DNA of 21,228 bases from an uncultured Actinomyces sp. (GCA_937926195.1 CALEXZ010000108.1:1-21228), one strand, 5' to 3'. Positions 8,101 to 14,908 are shown, counted from the stretch's first letter. Numbers and translations are program-made. Notes: generated by a model not told the origin, from the letters alone.

Positions 8101-8262
8101 TCCAACGCGTACGTGCCGCCTATGTCCGTGTCGTCGACGTCGGTGCCGCCCGTGAATCTGACGGTGGTGGTGGACAACCCGCTGACTGGGGAGCAGATCA
8201 GGCAGGTGATGACGACGGTCGCTGATGGGCGGATCGTCTACTCGAACCACCTGAATCGGTGA
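5116..8262 (+). CDS. Phage tail tape measure protein
   Basis: At 1048 residues this is the longest gene in the window, as expected for the protein whose length sets tail length and which is ejected during DNA entry. Residues about 90-320 match the TP901-type tape measure core (FDQAMDRVQVSTRAS, LTAFAAAGLIGSDAGTSFR, IFGMDAIRG). Hydrophobic segments occur near residues 58-80 and 400-428 and could insert into the host membrane. The middle is Ala-rich and helical. Residues about 785-922 hold repeated beta-type units (GTMTITGD, GTVTIQGD, GAVTITGR). The C-terminus contains a GPGTGTSDSIPAMLSAGEHVLTAAEV motif common at tape measure ends. Start GTG 5116 follows AGGAGAGGA. Confidence 0.93.
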   Translation: MADRSIRVTLRANVADFNAQINSASRSLEGLAKKADSTGEVAGTFLGRVAQSAQLQAEAWTTVGSAVAVAGAAMVAVTANAVSSYADFDQAMDRVQVSTRASAETMDLLREAALDAGRRTVFTATEAAAGIDELAKAGVSASDILGGALDGALDLAAAGELSVADAAEIAATALTQFNLRGSEVSHVADLLAAGAAAAQGGVSDLAFAMRQGGLVANQMGLSVEDTVGTLTAFAAAGLIGSDAGTSFRTMMIHLMAPTKRAKTLMDELGISVYDASGQFVGMEGLAGQLQSALSGLSAEQRNAALATIFGMDAIRGANVLYQEGAEGIRKWTNTVNDQGFAAESAATRMDNLKGDIERLSGAWETAQITAGESMNGVARYATQMATDVLNAYTELPEGVQKAVNVIALSGGAVAVVGGAAMAALPRVVAFRTALVELGVISEATGAKLNGVGGKMRGLGKALGAAGIAVALASAGDAMNDFTRSVEESENALLTAVRTGENVALSFDTAAYSTDTLRGALNTLADPSMLDSAVMSFQSFLDSVAKVAGVDARTDIQKMKDDLASMGQVLASMDTDQAVAGFKRLAETLGADTPEAMADLLDALPALRNKLVGLASDLGLPADDATLLGLALGEIEAPAGEAADSIAGVGEEAESTASKIEDMVDALMSLPGAILNARDAARDYREAVSDAWETMASGKASADDLEEALDGIADSAWDLVDALSQEAAADGFVDASEIAAMSEALRAGREDFVSFATAMGMSEDEANALADALRLIPEQVTTTIHADTEPAQAEVEAYTGGPPLANGSIQVSASLDEARENLMGMSQEVDSTTGTMTITGDTLAAQAQLAYAIGIIDNSNGTVTIQGDSGPVTVTKDSVKAEIDRTTGAVTITGRDNASGTIQTIRTNLNSLQDRTVTVTTYHKTIGSVMAKADGGAVYGPGTGTSDSIPAMLSAGEHVLTAAEVQAAGGQGAIYRLRSLIRQGRARFAEGGAVIPSNAYVPPMSVSSTSVPPVNLTVVVDNPLTGEQIRQVMTTVADGRIVYSNHLNR

Positions 8263-8277
8263 CGGAAGGGGGCTGCT

Positions 8278-9015
8278 GTGGCGCTGACTGGGTGGGTGGC
8301 GTCGCACACGGGGATGCCGTGCGTGACGCCGTCTGAGCCCGGCCCTGTGTGGGCAGGGCGGCGGTTGCTGGCGGTCGTCGGCGAGTCCCGTGTGGGGGTG
8401 CCGGTGTGTGATCCTCTGGCGCCGGTGGGCCGAGAGACGGTGTACCGGCAGGGGGTGTCTGAGGTCCGGCTGGCTCGCGCGTCGCTCGGGTCGCACATGG
8501 TCACGGACCGGACGGGCCACGTGGTGGCGCCGGTGAGGTGGCTGGGCTCTGATGACACGGACATGGGTGTGTCTGTGGTGTCGCAGCGGACGAGTCGGGG
8601 TGTGGCTGACCGGTGGCCGCTGGTTGGCGCGCCGAGCTCGTTCTCTATGGAGTGCGTGACGTCTGGGGCTGCGACGGATGCGTTGCGGGCCCTGGTGTCT
8701 GGGGCTGGCCGTCTGGTCGTGGTCCATGACGAGACGGTGTGTGACGTGGACGGGTGCGATATCGAGCCTGTGCGTGTCGTCGTCGTGTCGAAGGCGGCGA
8801 ACCAGCGCACTGCCCATCGGCCGGCTGTGCGCCGCTCCTGGTCGCTGTCCTGCGAGGTTCGTGATGGCCTGGAGGACGCGACCGGCCCCACGTTCCAGGG
8901 GGCACGCGGGTACGCCTCGGGCGTGGTCACCTGGGGTGAGTGGGACGCCATCGATCGCGGGTGGGCGCATCGCACCTACCTGGATCTGTGCAGGATGATT
9001 GCGGGGATGCCGTGA
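8278..9015 (+). CDS. Distal tail / minor tail protein (Dit-like)
   Basis: The product has 245 residues and is beta-rich, with strands such as EVRLARASLGSHMVTD and RRSWSLSCEVRDG. It follows the tape measure gene by 15 bases. In siphophages this position holds the distal tail protein that forms the hexameric ring at the tube tip. GTG 8278 follows GGAAGGGGG. The 3' end overlaps the next gene by GTGA. Its plus strand is unusually rich in G and T. No catalytic motif is visible; the call rests on synteny and fold pattern. Confidence 0.65.
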   Translation: MALTGWVASHTGMPCVTPSEPGPVWAGRRLLAVVGESRVGVPVCDPLAPVGRETVYRQGVSEVRLARASLGSHMVTDRTGHVVAPVRWLGSDDTDMGVSVVSQRTSRGVADRWPLVGAPSSFSMECVTSGAATDALRALVSGAGRLVVVHDETVCDVDGCDIEPVRVVVVSKAANQRTAHRPAVRRSWSLSCEVRDGLEDATGPTFQGARGYASGVVTWGEWDAIDRGWAHRTYLDLCRMIAGMP

Positions 9016-10070
9016 GGGTGGGTCCGCCGTCGTCGGCTCTCGCCAGCGGCCTGGCTGTGGGTGTGCGCGTGGATGTGTCGCTCGGGCCGCGGACTCTGGC
9101 GGTGGGTGTGCCGGTGTCGGGTCTGCGGCTGGAGTGGACGAGCAAGCGTGTCGTGCCTGCCCTGCTGTCGTATGAGGCGCCCTTGTTGTGGGCGCCAGGC
9201 TCGCCGGAGGATCCGCTGGCCCGGTTCGGTCAGCGGTCGCACGTGACCGTGGTGTGCGAGGCGCCGGACGGGCGCCGGTGGGAGACCCCGCTGGGGATGT
9301 TCGTGCACTCGTCGTGGTCTGTGGGTGACCGTGGTGTCACGGTGCAGGCGCATGATCTGATGCGGGTGCTGGAGGATGATCCGATGGCGTGGCCGTCGTC
9401 GCCGGAGTCGGGTGCGACGGTGCGCAGCGAGGCGCAGCGGCTGGCTGGGACGGTGCCTGTGGTGCTGGATCCTGGTGTGGATGACGGGCCGGTGAGCGTG
9501 TCTACGCAGTGGACTCTGTCGCGTACCGAGTCGCTGTCGAAGCTCGCTGAGTCGCGGTCGGCTGGGGTGCGTGCCGGGGTGGACGGGTGCCTGCACCTGT
9601 ACCCGCTGCGGGACGCGTCATCCCCGGACGTGGTGTTCACGCCGGCGACGGGGCTGCTGGACGCGCCGCCGGCCCCGGGCCGTGACGACCGCACCCCGAA
9701 CCGGTGGGTCGTGACCGGCACGCACCGTGAGGGTGAGACCGAGGAGAAGTGGACGGCGGTGCGGGAGAACCGTGTGCCGCCGTTCGACCCGGACTCGTAC
9801 GGGTGGGTGACCCGCCACGAGGAGTTCAGTGCGGCCTCCTCCCGTGAGGCGGTGGAGAAGGCTGCTGAGACCTACATGCGTCAGGACCTCTCTGCTGTGG
9901 TGTCCCGCAGCATCGAGGTGGCGGCGGATCCACGGATCGAGGTCGGCGACGTCATCGGCGTCGTCCCCGCGTCCGAGCCGGCGTTCGCTGGGCGGGTGGT
10001 GGCGTACACGCTGCCCGTCTCCGAGGTCGGCGCCTCCATGCGCATCGACCTCGACGTTCTCGAATGGTGA
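9012..10070 (+). CDS. Baseplate hub-type minor tail protein (DUF5047/Tal-like)
   Basis: A 352-residue product starts at GTG 9012, overlapping the previous stop. Longer in-frame extensions exist upstream but would lie inside the preceding gene. Features include an early VPVSGLRLEWTSKR segment, RWETPLGMFVHSSWSVGD, VTVQAHDLMRVLEDDP and the later EVGDVIGVVPASEPAFAGRVVAYTL. The TPLG-x-F plus hub-like beta strands resemble gp27-like tail hub proteins and DUF5047-type minor tail proteins of actinobacterial phages. It would attach the tail fibre proteins to the Dit ring. No peptidase or lysozyme domain is evident. Confidence 0.68.
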   Translation: MRVGPPSSALASGLAVGVRVDVSLGPRTLAVGVPVSGLRLEWTSKRVVPALLSYEAPLLWAPGSPEDPLARFGQRSHVTVVCEAPDGRRWETPLGMFVHSSWSVGDRGVTVQAHDLMRVLEDDPMAWPSSPESGATVRSEAQRLAGTVPVVLDPGVDDGPVSVSTQWTLSRTESLSKLAESRSAGVRAGVDGCLHLYPLRDASSPDVVFTPATGLLDAPPAPGRDDRTPNRWVVTGTHREGETEEKWTAVRENRVPPFDPDSYGWVTRHEEFSAASSREAVEKAAETYMRQDLSAVVSRSIEVAADPRIEVGDVIGVVPASEPAFAGRVVAYTLPVSEVGASMRIDLDVLEW

Positions 10071-10088
10071 CCTGTAGAGGAGTGCCCG

Positions 10089-11783
10089 ATGGCTCTGCCC
10101 CCGTCCCTGTGGCTGTCCAGTACCCCGCACCACGACGCTCGCGCCGCGGCACGAGCCTCCGCTGAGGCGGCCGCACAGGATGCGCCGTCGATGGTGCTGG
10201 GAGTCGTACAGGCCACCCCCGCGGAGGAGCCCGACCTGCCTGCCGGGTGGGTGCGTGTGGGGATCCCACACCCGTCGCCGACGTCATCGGTCACGGGGCG
10301 CACCGATGGCGGGCTGACCGCGGTCGGCGCGGTCGTGGCAGTCCTGCTGGACCGGTACGGTCGGCCGCTCCAGATCACCTCACCGATCAGCCTGCCCGAG
10401 GGGGCGAGGCCTGTGCCCATGGGTGCGCTGGGTGCCCGGGTGGAGGAGGCGATGATCTCCGGCGGCACCACGGTCCTGCACCTGGCGCACGAGCCGCGCG
10501 CCGAGGACGCCGCCGGGCGCCCGGCTGGCACGCACGCGTGGGTGTACCCGTCGCCGACGCTCACCGGGCGCGTGCAGTCCTGGTGGGTGTGGGACGGCAG
10601 CGCGTGGGTGCGTCAGGAGATCGCGCCCGAGCTGATCGTGCCGTACGTGACCACCGACATGCTGACCGCGGGGGGCGCGACGATCCTCGGCCGTGCGGTC
10701 GTCGGCGACCTGCTCGGCAACCTGATCGTGGGCGGCCGCCTCGTGGGCGGCGAGTTCGAGCTCGCTGACGCGGGCCGTCTGGCTACCGCTGTCGCTGTCC
10801 CCCGGCGCTGGTCGTCCCCGTCGGGGGCTCCGACGGTCTCCGGGTCGACCGTGTCCATCGACATCCGCGAGGCGTCGGCCCAGCAGCCCGGATACCTGAC
10901 GTACCTGTCGTCACCGACGGGCGCCCGCCCGCTCGCGGACCTGTCAGCCCGGCTGCGGCTGCGCTCGTCTGTCACCCAGGACGCGCTCGTGACGATCGAC
11001 GACGGCGGGGGGCGCGCCCGGCAGGTCGTGCACCTGGAGGCCGACGTCGACACTCCTGTGACGGTCACGGTGGGTGACGTCACCCGCACGCTCACGAGCG
11101 CCAGCGCGCAGGTGCAGGTGCTCCAGCCGTGCCGCCTGGAGGTGCTGGAGTACGTCGAGACGTGGCGTGAGCCCGACTCCGGTGGGGCTGGCCTGCACAT
11201 CGGCCGCGACAGTGCCGGCAGCGCCAGGATCGAGATCCGCGAGAGGACCGGCGGCGGCCGGGCGGTCCTGGACTCGTCCGGCGTCACCTACCAGGTGGGC
11301 GACACCCTCGTCGGCCGCGAGGACTGGCGCAACCTCATCGCCCCTCCCCGGGCGGTCGTCCAGTGGCCTGCCAACGCCGGCCTCAACGCCGCCAGCGGCA
11401 AGGACGGCATCCTCACCCTGAACGACGCTTCCCTCATCCAGGAGTCGGGCGGATTCACCCACGCGGGCGGGTGGCTGGTCGTCCCGGTCACCGGCTGGTA
11501 CTGGATCGTCGCCTCCGCCGGATTCAAGTGGCCGACGACACAGTCCGGGTGGGCGGCCGCCGTCGGTCTCTACCGGCGCAGCATCGGCCGGGTCGACTGG
11601 GACCGAGACCCCGCAGACACGCGCGCCCTGATCCCCAGCGTGACCACACGCCCCATCGCCGTCGGCATGGCACACCTGGCCGCCGGCGAGGGCCTGTGCC
11701 TCGGCCACTGGCAGAACACCGGCTCCTGGCGCCCCAACATCGGCTTGTCGACGCTGTCCGCGATGCTCGTCGACGCCGACTGA
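10089..11783 (+). CDS. Minor tail/fibre protein with C1q-like C-terminal domain
   Basis: The protein has 564 residues. ATG 10089 is preceded by GAGGAG. The N-terminus contains an Ala-rich helix (ARAAARASAEAAAQ). The middle has a WVWDGSAWV motif and a MLTAGGATILGRAVVGDLLGNLIVGG segment that resembles the tail-attachment/shaft regions of actinobacterial phage tip proteins. From about residue 430 the sequence turns beta-rich (GGWLVVPVTGWYWIVASAGF, VGMAHLAAGEGLCLG, LSAMLVDAD) in the order expected of a C1q/TNF-like jelly roll, a common receptor-binding fold. This points to a trimeric tail-tip protein. The domain call is inference from pattern. Confidence 0.62.
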   Translation: MALPPSLWLSSTPHHDARAAARASAEAAAQDAPSMVLGVVQATPAEEPDLPAGWVRVGIPHPSPTSSVTGRTDGGLTAVGAVVAVLLDRYGRPLQITSPISLPEGARPVPMGALGARVEEAMISGGTTVLHLAHEPRAEDAAGRPAGTHAWVYPSPTLTGRVQSWWVWDGSAWVRQEIAPELIVPYVTTDMLTAGGATILGRAVVGDLLGNLIVGGRLVGGEFELADAGRLATAVAVPRRWSSPSGAPTVSGSTVSIDIREASAQQPGYLTYLSSPTGARPLADLSARLRLRSSVTQDALVTIDDGGGRARQVVHLEADVDTPVTVTVGDVTRTLTSASAQVQVLQPCRLEVLEYVETWREPDSGGAGLHIGRDSAGSARIEIRERTGGGRAVLDSSGVTYQVGDTLVGREDWRNLIAPPRAVVQWPANAGLNAASGKDGILTLNDASLIQESGGFTHAGGWLVVPVTGWYWIVASAGFKWPTTQSGWAAAVGLYRRSIGRVDWDRDPADTRALIPSVTTRPIAVGMAHLAAGEGLCLGHWQNTGSWRPNIGLSTLSAMLVDAD

Positions 11784-11802
11784 CCAACTCGGAAGGAACC
11801 CC

Positions 11803-12471
11803 GTGCACCAGACACCCAAGGGCATCCCCGTCCCCGACCCCGGCGACGACCTGCTGGACGCCTACGAGGCCGGCTTCGCCGCCGCCGGCATCGTCGTCAG
11901 ATTCCCCAGCGTCGCCGCGTTCCGTGCGGCGCTCGCGGCCGCGCAGGCTGCGGGTGCGCCGCCGACGTCTGCGCACCCGTGGTACGGGAGCGTCGGGCCG
12001 ACGATGTACGTCGCCGACGGCACCACCAAGAACAGCGCCTACGTGCTGACCGCCGTCGGCACCCCGCAGACGTGGGAGGCGAGCGCCGCACCCTCTGTCT
12101 CGGGGACACAGACCGTGGCCGCAGGCCGCTGGGTCGAGCTCGTGCGCGTGCCCATCGAGGCGGCCCCCTACGACCGCAAGATGCTCGTCATCGGCACCGC
12201 GTGGTGCCAGGTGACGTCGGGCACGATGGATGTCGAGGTCTACCACGACATCCATGGGACGACGCCGATCGGGCGCGCGAGGGTCAACTCGGCGGACGAC
12301 GGCAACACCGGCGTGTCGGCGTTTTTCCACCTCAAAGCGGGCCAGGCGGTAACGGTGGGCATGTACCTCAAGAGCGTGCACGCCCCGCAGGCCTCGACGG
12401 TGAAGACCTCCGGTGACGGGTGGACGAGGGTGCAGGTCATGGGATGGCCTGCGGACATGGGAGGCGAGTGA
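11803..12471 (+). CDS. Tail-tip protein with beta-rich C-terminal domain, putative receptor binding
   Basis: The product has 222 residues from GTG 11803, preceded by GGAAGGA. The N-terminal 60 residues include a helix (LLDAYEAGFAAAG; AFRAALAAAQAAG). The remaining part is beta-rich (WVELVRVPIEA, KMLVIGTAWCQV, GVSAFFHLKAGQAVTVGMYLK, TRVQVMGW). The strand pattern and the LKAGQAVTVG turn resemble the C-terminal domain of the preceding 564-residue protein, suggesting related jelly-roll heads. Its position after the fibre gene and before a carbohydrate-binding protein fits a receptor-binding role. The specific family is not recognised. Confidence 0.6.
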   Translation: MHQTPKGIPVPDPGDDLLDAYEAGFAAAGIVVRFPSVAAFRAALAAAQAAGAPPTSAHPWYGSVGPTMYVADGTTKNSAYVLTAVGTPQTWEASAAPSVSGTQTVAAGRWVELVRVPIEAAPYDRKMLVIGTAWCQVTSGTMDVEVYHDIHGTTPIGRARVNSADDGNTGVSAFFHLKAGQAVTVGMYLKSVHAPQASTVKTSGDGWTRVQVMGWPADMGGE

Positions 12472-12473
12472 GC

Positions 12474-13097
12474 ATGGCTCTGATCGACGACGTGCGTGCG
12501 CTCGACGCCGCCGGCTGGGCTGAGGTGTGGCCGCTGCTGCTGGCGGAGGCCCATCGCCGGCAGGTCCTCGCTACTTCCCAGGCTGAGGCTGAGCGTATCG
12601 CTGCCGATTACCTGGCTGCCCGCGACCGTGCTGATGGCGCGCCGGCGGGCCGGTGGCCCGCGTGGGTGAGGCCGACGGGCGCGCATGACGCGTACCCGGT
12701 CGGCTACCAGGTCACGCACGGCGGCCGTGTGTGGAGGTCGACGGCGTGCGCGAACGCGTGGGAGCCCGGCGCGTCCGGGGTCCCTGGGGGCTTGTGGGTC
12801 GACGTCACCGACTCCCCCGAGCCGGCCGAGCCCGGCCAGGACACCGCCCCCGACACCGGCGGCGGCCCTGGCACCACCGGCGGCGGTGCTGGCGAGGCGC
12901 CCGGCGCGGGCGGCGAGTCCGAGCCCTACACGCCGCCGCCGTCGCCGGTCGCGCACCCCTGGGAGGCGGGCGTGCCCTACTACGAGGGCGACCTCGTCAC
13001 CTGGCAGGGGACCACCTGGAGGGTGCTGCAGGAGCACTCCTCGCAGCAGGACTGGACTCCTGACGTCGCGCACAGCCTCTACGAGCGCACCACCTGA
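12474..13097 (+). CDS. Tail protein with two ChiC/CBM5-12-like carbohydrate-binding modules
   Basis: A 207-residue product. ATG 12474 follows GGGAGG and lies two bases after the previous stop; a GTG two codons earlier is possible. The N-terminus is a short helical region. Two aromatic modules follow: one near residues 60-105 (WVRPTGAHDAYPVGYQVTHG, then WRSTACANAWEPG) and one at the C-terminus (HPWEAGVPYYEGDLVTW, then WRVLQEHSSQQDWTPD). Both follow the Y-x-x-G-D-x-V-x-W and WR pattern of small chitin-binding type 5/12 domains. A Gly/Pro-rich linker separates them. The likely role is binding host surface glycans. Which sugar is bound cannot be read from sequence. Confidence 0.65.
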   Translation: MALIDDVRALDAAGWAEVWPLLLAEAHRRQVLATSQAEAERIAADYLAARDRADGAPAGRWPAWVRPTGAHDAYPVGYQVTHGGRVWRSTACANAWEPGASGVPGGLWVDVTDSPEPAEPGQDTAPDTGGGPGTTGGGAGEAPGAGGESEPYTPPPSPVAHPWEAGVPYYEGDLVTWQGTTWRVLQEHSSQQDWTPDVAHSLYERTT

Positions 13098-13122
13098 CCC
13101 CCACCCACACCACCCACCTACC

Positions 13123-13157
13123 AGCCCCGGCCACCCCGATGGTGCCGGGGCTTTCCT
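13123..13157 (+). terminator. Hairpin between tail and lysis genes
   Basis: AGCCCCGGC (13123-13131) pairs perfectly with GCCGGGGCT (13144-13152), followed by TTCCT. The T-run is weak, so termination is probably partial. It lies 25 bases after the stop of the carbohydrate-binding tail protein and 30 bases before the endolysin start. Confidence 0.6.
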
Positions 13158-13182
13158 ATGCCACCACACAGAAAGGACGCAC

Positions 13183-14019
13183 ATGGCACTCGCTAACGAG
13201 TCCGCGTGGGAGATGCGCAAGAAGTGCGACTACGAGGACGTCGGCTACTCCCAGTACGAGCGCGGCGACACCCGCGACGGCGGCAGCATGGACTGCTCAT
13301 CCGGCTGCGCGCACGCCTACAACGTTGGCGGCATCCAGCCGCCCTTCCCTCCCGACACGTACACCGGAAACTTCCGCGCCTACGCGGCCGAGCGTGGCTT
13401 CGCCATCCTGGACTACAGCCAGGTCGGCCCCTACCCCGACAACCTCGCCATCGGCGACAGCCTGCTGTCCGAGGCCGCCTCAGGGGGCGTGGGCCACATC
13501 GCGATGGTCACCGGTCACAACGAGGTCTCAGAAGCCTGGATCTCCGAGATCGGAGACATCTACGGGGCTCCCGGCGACCAGACCGGCGGCGAGACCCGCA
13601 CCGTCAGCTTCACCGGCCACCCGTACACCCTCAGCGGCTCGTGGACCCATGTCCTGCGCCCTCCCGCCGACGGCGACGGCGCCGCGCCCACCCAGACCAC
13701 CCCGACCACCACCAACACCACCACGAAGGAGAACTCCTCGATGTTCCTCATCTCCACCCCGCTCTCAGACGGGTCCTGGTCCTACGCGCTCATCACCGAG
13801 ACGAGCGGTGCCTGCACCCTCGACGACCAGCAGAAGGCCGCCTACATCAGGATGCTCGGTGACGCGCGCGGCTACCCCTGGGACTGGTACTGGCTGCTGA
13901 TCCGTGAGGCCTGGGAGCGGCACAACGCGCTCGCCGCGATCGTCGGCCGCGAGGTCGACGAGGCCGCTGAGAGCATCGTCGCCCGGCTCAAGGCTGGACT
14001 CGCCCCCGCGGAGGGCTGA
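13183..14019 (+). CDS. Endolysin: N-terminal NlpC/P60-like (Amidase_5-type) cysteine hydrolase plus C-terminal domain
   Basis: This 278-residue lysin starts at ATG 13183 after GAAAGGA. The catalytic domain spans residues 1-160. Cys38 sits in SMDCSSGCAHAY and His105 in GVGHIAMVTG, the nucleophile and base of the phage peptidoglycan hydrolase group related to NlpC/P60 (Pal-type Amidase_5). It would cut within the stem peptide or at the amide bond of host peptidoglycan. A Thr/Pro-rich linker (about 163-186) leads to a 92-residue C-terminal domain (187-278), probably for cell-wall binding or oligomerisation. There is no signal peptide, so export depends on the downstream holin. The linker encodes AAGGAG ahead of an in-frame ATG at 13741, suggesting a separate second product. 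An open frame extends upstream into the tail gene but is not the coding start. Confidence 0.85.
   Translation: MALANESAWEMRKKCDYEDVGYSQYERGDTRDGGSMDCSSGCAHAYNVGGIQPPFPPDTYTGNFRAYAAERGFAILDYSQVGPYPDNLAIGDSLLSEAASGGVGHIAMVTGHNEVSEAWISEIGDIYGAPGDQTGGETRTVSFTGHPYTLSGSWTHVLRPPADGDGAAPTQTTPTTTNTTTKENSSMFLISTPLSDGSWSYALITETSGACTLDDQQKAAYIRMLGDARGYPWDWYWLLIREAWERHNALAAIVGREVDEAAESIVARLKAGLAPAEG
13726..14019 (+). CDS. Possible internally initiated C-terminal endolysin fragment (92 aa)
   Basis: AAGGAG at 13726-13731 lies nine bases before ATG 13741, in frame with the endolysin and at the linker-domain boundary. Initiation there would give a 92-residue protein starting MFLISTPLSDGSW. Comparable in-frame starts are documented in other phage endolysins, where extra binding-domain copies assemble with the full-length enzyme. 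Here the second product is predicted, not shown. The listed start includes the ribosome site; coding begins at 13741. Confidence 0.5.
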   Translation, partial: KENSSMFLISTPLSDGSWSYALITETSGACTLDDQQKAAYIRMLGDARGYPWDWYWLLIREAWERHNALAAIVGREVDEAAESIVARLKAGLAPAEG

Positions 14020-14078
14020 GCCGAGACCGCCACCCGCCCCTGACCCACACAACAACACCAACCACCAAAGGAGTCATT

Positions 14079-14348
14079 ATGACCGTCACCGCTCTCGCTA
14101 CCGCACCCGCAGTACTGGCGCTCGTCCAGCTCGCGAAGGACTCCGGCCTGCCCACCAAGGCTGCCGCACCGCTCGCCGTCGTGCTGGGCGTCCTGCTCGC
14201 CGTCGCCGACCACACCCTGGCCGGCACCGGCCTGTACAGCGCTGTGTCCAGCGGCCTCATCCTCGGTCTCGCGGCCGCAGGACTGTACGACGCTGCCCGT
14301 GTCGCCCGCCCCTCCGGCCGTCCGGCTGAGGGTGTCGAGCGCGCATGA
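14079..14348 (+). CDS. Holin
   Basis: The product has 89 residues. ATG 14079 follows AAAGGAG. Two hydrophobic segments are clear, at about residues 27-43 (AAAPLAVVLGVLLAVAD) and 52-70 (YSAVSSGLILGLAAAGL). A weakly hydrophobic N-terminus and a basic, charged C-terminus flank them. Size, topology and position directly after the endolysin fit a class II-type holin that opens the membrane and lets the signal-less endolysin reach the wall. The stop overlaps the next gene's ATG by four bases (ATGA), implying coupled expression. Confidence 0.72.
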   Translation: MTVTALATAPAVLALVQLAKDSGLPTKAAAPLAVVLGVLLAVADHTLAGTGLYSAVSSGLILGLAAAGLYDAARVARPSGRPAEGVERA

Positions 14349-14851
14349 CCTGGGCGACGGCGGTGGTGGCCGGGGCTGTGCCACATCCGGCGGTGCAGGT
14401 GCTCACCGCCCCGGAGGTCGTCTCCGCGGCCGCCACACTCGTCGTCGCCATGCTCGGGTGGGTGACATGGCGTCTGCGGAGCGCCCAGTCACTGACTGAG
14501 CGTGTGGTCGCGCACGTCGGCGTGAACGCCGCCCGCGCGGCCACCGCCGCCGAGAAGGCCGCCGAGCAGACCACCAACAACCACGATCTCAACCTCCGAG
14601 ACGACCTGGACCGGCGGTTCGAGACCGTCCTCGCTCGCCTCGACGCCGCCGAGACAGCCCGCCAGGCCGACGAGGCCGAGCGACGCGCCGAGGCCGCTGA
14701 GGTGGCCCGCCGGATGACCCGCACCGAGGCCCAGCTCGACGGGCTGCGCGACGACGTGCGCGCCATCGACGGGCGCCTCACGCACCTGGACGAGCAGGCT
14801 GACGTCGAGCACGCGAGGCTGCGCGAGGAGATCCACGCCAGGCGCGCCTGA
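14345..14851 (+). CDS. Membrane-anchored coiled-coil lysis-cassette protein (DUF2746-like)
   Basis: The product has 168 residues and overlaps the holin gene by ATGA. One transmembrane helix lies near residues 24-42 (VVSAAATLVVAMLGWVTW). The rest is a long charged helix, rich in Ala, Glu and Arg, predicted as a coiled coil (about residues 85-168), with segments such as RRFETVLARLDAAET. This matches the layout of DUF2746-type proteins in lysis cassettes of mycobacterial and related phages. It may regulate the holin or act as a second membrane effector. It ends just before the operon terminator. Confidence 0.65.
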   Translation: MTWATAVVAGAVPHPAVQVLTAPEVVSAAATLVVAMLGWVTWRLRSAQSLTERVVAHVGVNAARAATAAEKAAEQTTNNHDLNLRDDLDRRFETVLARLDAAETARQADEAERRAEAAEVARRMTRTEAQLDGLRDDVRAIDGRLTHLDEQADVEHARLREEIHARRA

Positions 14852-14863
14852 CCACACCACGAC

Positions 14864-14908
14864 GAAGAGCCCCCTCCACCCCGATGCTGGGGTGGAGGGG
14901 GCCTCTTC
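14864..14908. terminator. Terminator of the late/lysis operon
   Basis: A very strong hairpin pairs positions 14864-14882 with 14889-14908 (19 pairs with one bulged base) around the six-base loop GATGCT. It begins 12 bases after the last lysis gene. There is no long T-run, as often in high-GC actinobacteria. It may act in both directions. Confidence 0.8.

Noticed and set aside
7117..8970. Long minus-strand open frames antisense to the tape measure and Dit-like genes
   Set aside because: They are Arg/His/Pro-rich shadows of well-supported plus-strand genes with no ribosome site or recognisable domain.
8940..9011. N-terminal extension of the hub-type tail protein
   Set aside because: It lies wholly inside the preceding gene. 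GTG 9012 overlaps the previous stop as GTGA, the coupling pattern used repeatedly in this operon.
8278..13097. Possible diversity-generating retroelement or phase-variable tail fibre cassette
   Set aside because: I see no reverse transcriptase gene, no template/variable repeat pair and no inverted repeats or invertase around the tail-tip genes in this window.
12685..13182. Upstream extension of the endolysin reading frame into the carbohydrate-binding tail gene
   Set aside because: The extension translates to Arg/Pro/Ser-rich sequence and crosses a probable terminator. ATG 13183 has a proper ribosome site and begins the conserved domain.
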